From: Ephydatia muelleri | Taxonomy: Eukaryota > Porifera > Demospongiae > Spongillida > Spongillidae | Direction of reading: 5' to 3' | NCBI GenBank assembly: GCA_013339895.1 | Contig: JABACO010000018.1 | Coordinates: 2,143,483-2,207,482 of the forward strand | Length of the DNA stretch: 64,000 bases | Shown: one piece after another, positions 11,022-24,100 of the stretch | Layout of the letters: each line of letters opens with the position of its first letter | How positions within the stretch are numbered: position 1 is the first letter of the stretch | Program-made: the position numbers and the translations under genes | The notes under the pieces: generated by a model | Told to the model about the DNA's origin: nothing | The model's input: only the letters and a program-made list of their open reading frames with translations | Database searches by the model: none

Positions 11022-11920
11022 TTATTCATCAGAATTGAGGACAATATATAGACTTCCATATGATGCAGATGATACACCAAGTGATCCAAGACTTCTTACA
11101 TGAGATTCTATGGAGTCACACAATGTACGAAGACCCTTGAGGTTATGCAATGATATTACTGTTTCCAGATTGAGGAGAGCATCCATATGTTTACTGATGA
11201 TGAGCTGTTTATTTCCAAATCTTCGCTTCAGGACAGAAATGGCTTCTTCATAGTTGTTGGATGTGATCGCTAATCCTGATATAGCATCTGCTGCAGTTGA
11301 TTCCAACAACGAACTCAAGTAATTAAACTTGTCAATGTTAGAAAGGCCGGTGTTCTGGTGGATGGAAGATTCAAAGGACTCCCAAAAGGTAGACCACGCT
11401 GTTATCTCCCCCGTGAACCTTTTCACAGTAAGCTTCGGTAACTTGACCTTTGGTCCCAATGTCGTATGAGAACTCTCCCGTACTCTTGCTGATTCAACGG
11501 ATGAAAGAGATGTTGGGTTGCGAGTTACGCCAGCATGTAAGCCTACTTCTGTTACTTCCTGTCTAAATTCTTGCCGTTCAGCGTCCACCTCCATTGGTGA
11601 AGGGCTTATCGAGGCTCTACCGTGTGAAGTAACCGTACTAACGCGTCCATGACCAGTTGCAAGAGCTGCTTCTAACTCGAACAACATTTTCTCTTTACAC
11701 GCATCAGCTTGTTCAATCTCTTCAGCTAGCGCTTTTTCTGTCAACGTCAGATCGATTATTTCAGCGTCTAGTTTCTCCAGAACGCCAAGTTTCTCGCGCA
11801 GCGCCGTCTCAATCTGTCTCAATCTAGCAGGATTGCGTTCTTCCGAGTTGAGAATTTGGACTGCCTGGGCGATAATTCGAGTGTCGAAGCACGGTGCCCA
11901 TCACTCACATGCTTCTTTCT
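11022..11920 (-). pseudogene. BEL/Pao gag-like ORF
   Basis: The ORF is open from about 11,912 to 11,022. It has an N-terminal coiled-coil region (REKLGVLEKLDAEIIDLTLT) followed by KLPKLTVKRFTGE, AWSTFWESFESSIHQNTGLS and a KFNYLSSLLESTAADAISGL block, the layout of the gag domain of Pao elements (DUF1759 type). Gag packages the element's RNA in virus-like particles. No good ATG opens the frame: the ATG at 11,941 is in another frame, and a stop precedes the conserved part. The ORF also ends before the Cys/His motifs, so it is broken. Confidence 0.7.
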
Positions 11921-11962
11921 AACGAGGCTTTGTTCTGTCATGTTACCTATGTTCTATCGAAG

Positions 11963-11981
11963 TTCCCGGGTTTCGGCACCA
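11963..11981 (-). other. Putative retrotransposon primer-binding site
   Basis: Minus-strand tggtgccgaaacccggga is the form used by many BEL/Pao and Gypsy elements to pair with a tRNA 3' end. It lies about 140 bp upstream of the gag ORF as read on the minus strand, which is where a PBS should sit. Confidence 0.7.
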
Positions 11982-12138
11982 TATAAGCTACACAGGTCCG
12001 AGTGCGTATTTCTCGTTCACGAAATTAATAACTAAATCACAATTACATCATCATACACACTATACTATTACATTATTACAATCATAATCTCCAACAACTG
12101 CATGCTTAAGATTCCTCACTGTATACATCAAACTCATT

Positions 12139-15100
12139 TCACTGCACCCATTCATCATGGAGTTGATCATATTGTGGCACTTTTGTAACTTCTAAAGTTA
12201 AGGTTGGATTGCTTTGTGCATGTAGTTGTTTGAAAAGTTCCATAACTCCTCTCTCAGTAAGATCATTGGCATAAAAGAGAATCTTCTTCACTTTACAGTG
12301 CATAAGACCCATGGTCAGGGAGCATACAGCATCATCATCCAGAGAGTACCAACCCAAACATAGTTCTTCCAATGTTTTGCTATTTGTGAGTAGCTGTACT
12401 GTGGAGGGAACAAGAAGACGTCAGGAACCACATTAAGATAATAGACTATAAAAGCAAGCAAATGCATAAGGTGTATTGATAATGCTCTAGGAAGGCATAT
12501 ATAATATAAATTACTTGCATGTATAGTTGGCTTCTTCGCTAAGAGCCACTAAAGGGTTAAATGCTATATTTAAATAAATAGTATCAAACTACATGTATAT
12601 ACAGTGTTTAAATAGTAGGCACTTCAAAATATTGAGCACAAACATGCATTATAACATTGGTGAAATGTTCTGTAGAGTGACCAGAAATAGTTATACATTA
12701 GTATGCAAACACATATGCAAAAACCAGTAAAGCGCAAGTAGGGTCTGAAACTGGTTATCAGATTATTCAGATATTCGCGAAAACTTATCTGTTCGAATAC
12801 CAAAGTGGCAGTATTTGGAAAAATCGGTTATTATATGTATGATATCCAAAAAACAGGCTTACGTTTCTCCATTCAGAGGTACTTGTGTATTCGTCATTGG
12901 AATCAACAATTCGCTTATTATTCGACTTTATAAGTCTCTATTATTGTGATAATGGTGCACAATCCTGTTTTTCTGATATGGTATTTGGTTCTGTAGTACA
13001 TTGCATGCCCCTAGAGTCCAAATTTATTACATATTATAAAGCTGCTATAACTCTGTGAAATAGCCATTGTAAGGAAAATTAATCTAGGCTAAATTGACTA
13101 AACCTATTTGGAATTATCAGATTTATTTTTAAAATTATTTGGAAAATCCGATTTTCAGTTATAAATTAACCTGAAAAATCGAACGTGTTTTTTAGCATCT
13201 GCTACCATTTACGGCGTACTCAGCCTCACTTTGGTGAGGTCCTGTGCTAGAGCTCTGCTGTCAAGAGCTGGACCTTCATTGGTCATCACTGGTTGACAGT
13301 ATCTTATTTATTTTGTTGTTTCTATTATTATGTAAGTGTGTATACTATATAAAACAAATTATTTGAAAAAACCGATTTCATTGTTCAGGGGAGGTTAAAC
13401 ACCCAGTGCAAGTTAACCATTAAGACAACATAGACAACACATGCATGTGAGCATTTCTGAGAGATGCACATGGTCACATGTTGCATGGAACATGCTATGG
13501 CCTACTGTAAGCACAGGGAGGAAAGAGGTTATGATTTTAGTGTATACTTGTACCACTATATCCAACTGTACCGAATATTAAGGTGATGCATACATGTAGA
13601 GTGGCATTCCCATTATAGTAATTACTGTGAAGCTGCATGGAGAATGAAATAATATTATTGGTCACTGTGATAACTTACCAAGACTGGCTTCAAAATTGTT
13701 GAATGCTAGATCAAGTGAAGTCAGTGTGGTGTTCACTCCAGTGGCACTGCAAACTTCAATAAGGCCACCAGGACTTAGTTCACAGTTCTCAAGTTTAAGT
13801 GAGGTTAGGACACTGTTCTCTCTCAGCATTGTTCCTGTGTGAATAAAAATAATGAAAGTGGATTATTTACATGATACTTTTTAAATGTACTATCCACAAG
13901 AGGACTTTTTATATATGAAACTTACTATCATTCATTCAATTTCATGAATAGAGCGAGCATATATAGATTCTTGGAGTTTTATTAGGAAAACATTAATATC
14001 CATCCCCATCTAACCTCAATGTCCTGTACTTGGCCACTAATACAGTTTTAGATTCAAGTAAGCAGCTACATATTATTTCATAGATCTTTATGCATTGAAA
14101 TTGTTACCATTCCTTCACAAGGACTAATATATTATTGGAAAGGCTATAATGTAGTCTGCTACAATTAGTTACAAACTAACTGTAATCATTTCTGTTGCCA
14201 GCAGTACATAATGGTACTTACTAGATACAGACAAGATTGATTAAAATACAACTAATGAATCTGTAAGTTGCTTACCAAGACAAACTGCACTTTGATCATT
14301 AAATGTGTTCTTTGACAAATTAAGTGAAGTCAGCATATTGTTCACTCCAATAGCACTGCACACTTTGCAAAGGCACTCTGGGCTTAATTCACAATTCTGA
14401 AGCTCAAGTGATGTGAGGACCTTATTCCCTTTCAACATTTTCACTGTGTTGAATAAAAGTTAGCACAATGTCAAAATATGGTGGTTACGATTGTTACTTG
14501 AATTCAATGGTGATCACTGTACACTTACTAATTATACATGCAGGCATGCATGGTGATGATTAGCAAATGAAGAGACATTGAAAATGAGTGTCCATAAAAT
14601 ATATTCCAAACTTGTTCATTCATAAATAACACAATTGTAGTTAATCAGTAGAATTGCACATGTTCATTACAATGCATCTTGATTATAACAGTTCTAGAGT
14701 GCTTTTAGGGAGACTAGCGTATGTCCCTACCCCTCCCATTACTGTGTCCTGTTCACCATTCATTGGCTACTAATCAATTCACTCACTACCACAGCCAGTA
14801 CAGTTTACATTGCACAAATTAGGTCTTCACTAATTAAAGTAATTATCGTACCTCCTACACAAGTAGTGATTATGTTGTATAATTGAAGAGGATACTAAAT
14901 ACCTTGGTACTGGTTAGGTACACAAACAATATGTAGTGCAACAAAGCATTTATATTTCTAATTACAATACATGTTAGTTATTGAGGCTGGTCAGTTATTT
15001 ACCAAGACTGGCTACACTGTGGTCATTAAACTTGTTCCCTGATAGAGAAAGTGAAGTCAATGTGGTGTTTGCTTCAACAGAGTTGCACACTTTGCAAAGG

Positions 15101-18100
15101 TGATCTTGATCTAGTTCACAGTGCTGAAGTTCTAGTGATGAGAGCACTTTATTCTCTTTCAACACTTGCCCTGTGTTGAACAAGTGACCACAATTTAAAA
15201 ATATTGCAGTAATTGTATCATGACATCATAAGTTATCACAATACATTTTGTTATCACATTATGCTTTACTAATCATGCAACACCCTGCAGCCTTATGTTT
15301 TCAACTGCTCATAAGTTATATATGCATGTACAAGTAATATTAAAAGCACGTAGAAAATAGTGTCCAGATGATGTAATTAAGGCAGCACTAGCTACTTAAG
15401 CACTGCACATTCAATAAACAGAAGCTGCGCTGAGTTTGCAAACTCTGTTCATATAACAAGAACACATTGATTGTTAATTTGAAACAAAGCTAGTGCATTG
15501 GTTGATTGGGCTGAATCATGATTTTACGCAGTACAAAAACTCCTGCAATCCATCCATGGAAACTACTATGTCTCCCAGCACCATCTACTGGCTACTAATT
15601 TATCATCACTATTTATTTAACCATTAACCATATAACATGCAAAGTTGACACATAATCCAAGCTTGATCTTCAAAATAATTTGTCACTGCACCCCATACAA
15701 TGGAATGAATAAATAGCACATGCATAATAAGGTTGAGAACATATTGCTACTGGTTAGTTATTTACCAAGACTGGTTGTGCTTTGGTCATCAAACTTGTTC
15801 TGTGAGAGGTTAAGTGAAGTCAGTGCAGTGTTCCCTCGAATAGCTCTGCACAATTTACTCAGGCCCTCTCGGCCTAATTCACAGTTTAATAGTTCCAGTG
15901 ATTTGAGGACCTTGTTCTTTTTTAGCATTGTCCCTGTATTAAATAAATATTGGTTATCATAGTGCAGATAGGCATGGTGATGACTATGATTACCAAGGGG
16001 TATTACTTTGCAGAAGTAACAGACAATGATATCACACATTTGAAGGTGCCTCTCTTTACATTGTAAATATCAGGACACCTTGGAAAACATGTCCCTTTGC
16101 CAACATTTATTTCTCGCTTGGCAGTGGTCCATATTATACATCCTATATAAGTAACATATTCGAACACATGTAATTTACTCAGGATCTATAATATCTTTGA
16201 TTATGGAGTCCAAAAAATTTCTTATTTAAGATATACATGTGGAAGTGCCCACTTCACCAGTGTTGTTCTGGGCTCTCTCCACTGGCTACTATCCAACTTC
16301 ACAATTCAGTTAACCAATACAAACAATTTTACACGGCCCAAATAAAATCTGTATCATCATACCTCCAACACATGGACTGATTATGTTGTTGAAAATACTA
16401 CACCATATTTCAATACTGGTTAGTTATACACAATGTAAATATTACTGTGGTATTTAATTACCCTGAACTAAGTACATTCTAGCTATATAAATGAGGGGAT
16501 ACTGGTTAGTTATTTACCAAGACTATAAGAAATTTGGTCATCATGTTTGTCCCATGTTATATTAAGTGAAGTCAGTGTGTTGTTCACTCCAATAGCTCTG
16601 CACACTTCATTAAGGCCCTCTGGAAATAGTCCACATTCCTTAAGTCCCAGTGATATGAGGGTCTTGTTCTGTCTTAACATTATTTCTGTGAAATAAAGAT
16701 ATTAGAATTATTAAAAAAGGCAGTACCCTAACCCTGTTATTACACAAAGACACAGTGTTATTAGGTAAACAAGAGCATTTTATTCAACTTGATTAATTTT
16801 AATTCCAGTCAAGGTCTAAAATAGCCATATGTGGTGATTGATGTGTGTTGTAATAGTTCTAAAATAGCCATATGTGGTGATTGATGTGTGTTGTAATAGT
16901 TCTAAAATAGCCATATGTGGTGATTGATGTGTGTTGTAATAGTTCTAAAATAGCCATATGTGGTGATTGATGTGTGTTGTAATAGTTCTAAAATAGCCAT
17001 ATGTGGTGATTGATGTGTGTTGTAATAGTTCGGCCAAGAGTACCATGACTACATCGTGCCACACTATCTACACAGGATCATGTTGATGGCACTTGCAGTT
17101 CAGAAGAGACTATACAACAACACATAATTATATGCATGCGCATATCCAGGCCAGCCTTTTGATAGAGCCGCATAGGCCAGCGCACAATGACAAATACATA
17201 ATGCATACAACCATGAGTCATAAAGTCCCCAGTCCATCACATGTGTACATGTATAATAGCAATCACAATTACAGTAATGACTGAAGTTACAGTGTGCATG
17301 GAAATGGTATTGATATTTGTACATGTAAATCGTTTGGATAACTTACCAAGACTGGATACGCTTTGGTCATAAAAATTGTTCCCTGATAGATCAAGTGCAG
17401 TCAGTGTGGTGTTGTCTTGAATAGCTCTGCACACATCACAAAGGCTCTCTGGACTTAAATTACAGTCCAAAATTTTAAGGGATGTGAGAACCTTGTTCTT
17501 TTTCAGCATGTTCTCTGTGTTGATTAATATGATAATAATTCCAAATGTGGTGGTGGAACACTATTTTAGACGTCATAAGTATTATGGTATTAAATAAGCA
17601 GCTGTTGTTATGAAAGTATTACCACAAGGTATCACAGAGCTAATGTAGTTGAACTCAACATCATTCATCCCAATGCAATTTCTAAAATTCCTAGTGTCTA
17701 GTTTGTAGGTTGTATGTCCTGTCAATTGAACAACTGTGTCCTGTGCATGTTCCAATGGAATACAATACGTCTTCACAAAAACCACGCCACTAGCATTGTA
17801 CAGGCCCTACTCTTTCAAGTTGTCACCATAACTAACATCATGGATGAAACTTTAACATTATTGTGCTATAGGCCAGTTACTTGTCCATAAGCATGGAATG
17901 ATCAAAACACATGTAGTAATTAATGAGTACAGTAATTTGTTACATATTTACCAAGGTGAGCAACACTTTCATCGTCAAACTTGTTTTTTGATAGGTCAAG
18001 TGAAGTCAGTTTGGTGTTCACTGCAACAGCTTCGCACACTTCACAAAGGTCCTTTGAACCTAACTCACAGCTATCAAGTCTAAGTAATGTGAGGACTTTG

Positions 18101-21100
18101 TTCTCTTTAAGCATTGTACAAGCTGTGGAAGGTGATCACAGTTTGGTGGTGAGACAAGTACAATACATAGTAAGTTAACATTATTATCCATACACTGTAA
18201 TCACAGCAGTACATTTTGCAGCACATGTAATTGCCTTGATTTTGTGGTGAACAAATGTTTCTTTTAACTATCCTGTTGACATACATTTTTATAATTCAGT
18301 GCATCTCACTATACACAACTATAAACCTTTACATGCCTTCATCTATTCACACCACACTCCTACATGTGAAGTGAGTAAGTACATATATATAGTTATTAAT
18401 GAGACAGCAGTTATTTTCTGTTCACTGTTATATTTACCAATTGCTACACTTTGGTCATCAAACTTGTTCCTTGATACATGAAGTGAAGTCAGTTTAGTGT
18501 TCATTCCAACAGCTTTGAACACTTTACAAAGGCCATCTGGACTTAGTTCACATCCATCAAGCCCAAGCGATGTGAGAACCTTGTTCTCTCTCAACATTGT
18601 CCCTGTGTTGAGTAAAATATGGCAGTAAATTCTACATGACAATACGGGCTATCACACTACACTGTGTATACAAGTACATGTAGGTAATCCTTTGTGATAG
18701 AAGAAGTCAGTGCAGTGATCGTTCCAATAACTTGGAACAGTTCATTTAGGATGTAATCTGGGATATTATCCACAGTAAACAAGTATTAGTGATGCAAGGA
18801 CCTTATTAATTCTCAACATTGCCACTGCGTTGAATCATGAACCTCAGTAGAGGTTCGATCATGGCTTGATGTGTCATGAACTCAATCAAAAGTATACATA
18901 CATGGTGATATTATTCACCACGGTAGCAGGTGAATATTAGGGGTTGCTTCATGCGTGCAATGAACTCATTAACATCAAAAGTTTGCTTCATTCGCTCAAA
19001 GCACTACTACGTTTAATTATTCTATGGCTAGCTTTGTTCAATCAGGTAATTAAGTTCTCTACAAACAACGCGATTTAAAACTGACCATTCAAGCATTTCA
19101 AAAATACACTTTTTTCAGTGTAATCATTTCCAGATCAATTTTCCTTCTTCTCCATTTTATATCTATATTTTAAATCAGACCTAGCTGCACAACAGCACAT
19201 TGATAAATCTCAAATATATATATATGGGACAGTTCACGAGAAAATTGCACCACTCATATATTATAAAAATGTTATAAAAATGCATCACGTTTGCATCGCT
19301 ATAACTTCCCAACGATTAACGCTATCGACATCCTATTTTCACCACTTCATACTACACCATTTCTCTACAGTAAAATGCATTTTGGAGTCTTGGACTATAT
19401 CCGTGCCGACGTTCCTACGTGCGATACCCCCTGGGGTTTAAAACTACCATATCTTCGTGTAGGAGTAATCAAATCGCTTCAAATTCGGTTTGTAGGTGGA
19501 GAGGTCCTATATCTATCTATTTGTTCTGTTCGTTAATTTTTATGCAATCCGTTACGGAGATACAGTTGAACAAACTACGTGCACATTTTCGCGCTCGTTT
19601 CGCGCCAATGATTTGGGCAAATTGCGCTCCGCTCAATGTATGGGGAGGCGGGGATTATTACATTGGCGCGAATCAAGCGGGAAAACGTGCACGTAGTTTA
19701 TTCAACTGTATCTCCGTAACAGATGGCATAATAATTAACGAACAGAACAAATCGATAGGTATAGGACCTCTCTACCTACATACCGAATTTGAAGCGATTT
19801 GACCGCTCCTACACGAAGATATGGTAGTTTTGAACCCCAGGGGGTATCGCACGTAGGAACGTCGGCACGGATATAGTCCAAGACTCCAAAATGCATTTTA
19901 CTGTAGAGAAATGGTGTAGTATGAAGTGGTGAAAATAGGATGTCGATAGCGTTAATCGTTGGGAAGTTATAGCGATGCAAACGTGATGCTTTATAACATT
20001 TTTATAATATATGAGTGGTGCAATTTTCTCGTGAACTGTCCCATATAATTATAATTATAATTATAATTATATGGGACGAAAATGTCTAATATATATATAA
20101 TAATGTATTAGACCCGACCCGCGAAACTAGCGGGAAATGTGCCTTAACTTAGAAAGCAAATATCTTATCACCTGTTGAAGTAAAAATTAACGAAAAGGAT
20201 ACTTAAGTACCTCAAGAGCTTCTCTAACTGGAAACCGAATTTGAGGCAATGCCGACACTCCTACAGGGAAATACTCGTGTTTCGAACCCCTGGAGGTAAG
20301 ACCTCTTGTATTTTCCTCAGGGAGTGAAGCTAAGAGACAATATTCGATTTATTCATAGAGAGATGGTGTGGCATCATGTGGTGAAAATAGGAAGTCGACA
20401 GCATTAACCGTTCGGACGCTACGACGATTCACACGCAGAGCATTTTTATAGTTATAATGTTATAAAACATAGGACATTTTCGCGGAAACTGTCCCATATA
20501 TGGGTCAGTTTCCGAGAAAATGAGCCTTCGCTATATATATATGGGACAGTTTCCGCGAAAATTGCCCCACGGTTAAAATGTTATAAAAATGCATCGCGTT
20601 TGAATCGCTATAACTTCCCAACGGATAACGCTATCGACTTCCTATTTTCAATACTTCATATTAAAATGGTGTAGTATGAAGTGTTGAAAATAGGAAGTCG
20701 ATAGCGTTATCCGTCGGGAAGTTATAGCGATTCAAACGCGATGCATTTTTATAACATTTTAACCGTGGGGCAATTTTCGCGGAAACTGTCCCATATAAAA
20801 GTTATAAAAATCATTCACGTTTGAATCGCTATAACTTCCGAACGGTACACGCCATTGACTTCCTATTTTCAACACTTCATACTACACCATTTCTCTACGG
20901 TAGAATACTTTTTGGGGTCTTGCACTTGCTCCGTGCCTGTATTGCAACGTCCGATACCCCACAAGGTATGAACCCGTCATAACTTTCGGCAGGAGTAATC
21001 AAATCGCTTCAAATTCGGTATGTAGATAGAGAGGTCCTATACCTATCGATTTGTTCTGTTCGTTAATTTTTATGCCATCTGTTACGGAGATACAGTTGAA

Positions 21101-24100
21101 TAAACTACGTGCACGTTTTCCCGCTTGATTCGCGCCAATGTAATAATCCCCGCCTCCCCATACATTGAGCGGAGCGCAATTTGCCCAAATCATTGGCGCG
21201 AAACGAGCGCGAAAATGTGCACGTAGTTTGTTCAACTGTATCTCCGTAACGGATTGCATAAAAATTAACGAACAGAACAAATAGATAGATATAGGACCTC
21301 TCCACCTACAAACCGAATTTGAAGCGATTTGATTACTCCTACAGAAAGTTATGGCGGGTTTGAACCCGGTGGGGTATCGAACGTTGCAATACTGGCAAGG
21401 AGCAAGTGCAAGACCCCAAAACATATTCTGCCATAGAGAAATGGTGTGGTATGAAGTATTGAAAATAGGATGTTGATGGCATGTACCGTTCGGAAGTTAT
21501 AGCGATTCAAACGTGAATGATTTTTATAACTTTTATATATATATAGCGAAGGCTCATTTTCTCGGAAACTGACCCATATCTCTACTGGGATTAGAACCGA
21601 GCGGGCCTGAACAGATGCTGCTCTGTTCATCTATACATATAACGTTGTTATAGTTACACGTAAGCAAATTTCGTCATTTCTTTGTGCCATTACTGTATAA
21701 ATGAATGACACAAGTTATTGTAAAAATGAATCACAAAGGTTTTTAAAAAAATTCTCTTTAAGTTCAAAAAAGGCTTATTAGGGGTTGCATATAGTCAGTG
21801 GTGTAAAAAGCAACGAAACAAGGTTAATCAATGTCTTGAGCCACGTCCTAATTTAGCATGACCTGAGACATGCTAAACCGGGGCTATGCCCAGACATGAT
21901 TTTATTGTGACCTTGTTTCATTGCTTTTTTACACCACCGCCTATGTGCAACCCCTGATAAGCCTTTTTAATTTCAAAGAGAATTTTGTAACTTGTTGATA
22001 GTTATAACTGAAGTGACTGTGTTTATCACACTGTATTTTGGCTATGCGTATACATATCCATGAGCACTATTATCCCGGGAGAAAAAAACGGCGTTATCGC
22101 GCTTGAAAAACGGCCATAACAACGCCAAATTACGCGGTCTTCAAAACGCTGTATCTTCTTGATTGTGCAATATAGTGGAGCTGCATTTTGCACATTTACA
22201 AAGCGGTCCTGTGTCTGTAGAAGTCCAAAGATGGTTTAGTTTGCGATGCATCGTTCCGAAGATATTCACATTCAAGTAAAGGGCTTGATTTCGCGGGGTT
22301 TTGTACTTGAAGCCCGCGAAATCTTGCTCTAAGTTGATTGTGAATATCTTCCGAACGATGCATCGCAAACTAAACCATCTTTGGACTTCTACAGACACAG
22401 GACCGCTTTGTAAATGTGCAAAATGCAGCTCCACTATATTGCACAATCAAGAAGATACAGCGTTTTGAAGACCGCGTAATTTGGCGTTGTTATGGCCGTT
22501 TTTCAAGCGCGATAACGCGCGATAACGCCGTTTTTTTCTCCCGGGATGTCACTGCGCATCACATCAGAATGTCCAATGCACCCTCCACTGGCTACTAATC
22601 ATTTTCACACAATTTTCACACAATTTAGTTAGCAATCAACACCTACCAGTAATACCATAGAACAAGTTGTCACCATACCTCATACAAATGAATAATTACA
22701 GCACATGTTAGCCATTAATGAGGATGAAGTATATTTTGCTACTGGTTAGTAATTTACCCAGACTGGTTGTACTTTGGTCATCAAACTTGTTCTCTGAGAG
22801 ATCAAGTGAAGTCAGCATGGTGTTCACTTGAGTAGTTCTGCATACTTTACCAAGACCATTTGGGGACAGTCCACTGTTTACAAGTCTAAGTGACATGAGG
22901 ACCTTGTTCTCACTCAACATCGTTTCTATATAGACCAAAAGGTGATGACAAATTTAACCATCCAGTGGACTATTAAACATCTCTATCTTGTACAGGACAG
23001 CCACTTTACTTGACACAATATTATTATGTGTGCATTTATGCGGTACTTTTCTTTCATTCCAGTAATTACTGGGGCTGCACAAACTGTGAATTAATCTATT
23101 ATTACTAGTCATTTAGGCAACTTACCAAGACTGGCTACACTTTGTTCATCAAACTTGTTCATTGATAGATCAAGCAAAGTCAGTGTGGTGTTCATTGCAA
23201 TAGCTCTGCACACTTCACAGAGGCCTTTTGGACCCAGTGTACAATTTGCAACTTTAAGTGAGGTGAGGACATTGTTATTTGTTAGCATTGCACCTGTGAG
23301 GATTATTTTTAAAAGATTGTCATAATGTACACTGTTGTATACATACCACATGACATCTTAGAGCACATGTAATAAATGCTATACTATTGCTCCCCAAGCT
23401 GTTTGGATATGCTAAAGCTTTGCCTCAATTAGGCCATATGTGTGCACCCTCTACTAACTACACTAATATATCTTCACAACTCAGTTAATTATGCACTCAA
23501 GTATAGTAACCACATCCCCTTGACTGATTATGTTATTAAAAAGGCTACGTCATATCTTGCCACTGGTTGGTTGCTAAATACAATTATTAAAATTCCAACA
23601 ACATGGTCAATAACCTACATAGAGAAGTTACACTTTCGTCATCAAATTTGTTTCCTGATAGATTAAGTGAAGTCAGTGTGTTGTTCATTGCAATAGCTTT
23701 GCACACTGTACAAAAGCCTTTAGTATCTAGTTCACAATACCCCAGTGAAAGTGACTTGAGAATTTTGGTTGTTTTCAACATTGCCCCTGTGTTGAATAAG
23801 AATTTCATAACATATCAGTGACATGTATTACTTGACATCATGGGTATGGGAAAGACAAGGAATAAAATGCCATAATATGTACCTGGAGTACAAGATTGTC
23901 AACTAGTGTCTACAGTAAACAAGGTATCACTATTCAAGTACTGCACACAAAGTAGAATTTTAACATACCTGACAACTTTGGCCTGTCCCTCAACATAAAT
24001 GTTCTCTAGTCAACTGCATTATTTCATTTTTTTGTTACTGTGTATACTATTATGCATATTTGTAGTGAAAACTACAACAGAACACCTTAAAATTAAAGTC

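Larger units (their letters stand above)
10014..11981 (-). mobile_element. BEL/Pao LTR-retrotransposon fragment (PBS, gag, partial protease)
   Basis: Minus strand, in order: a primer-binding-site-like sequence (11981-11963), a gag ORF, CCHC-type Cys/His motifs in two frames, and the start of a retropepsin that stops after its active-site DSG. Reverse transcriptase, integrase and the 3' LTR are missing. A matching LTR pair was not detected. The element is truncated exactly where the DNase I-like exon begins. Confidence 0.75.

Noticed and set aside
19291-21630. ORFs of 60-140 codons, several with near-identical copies on opposite strands
   Set aside because: They mirror each other across palindrome centres of fold-back elements and show no known domain.
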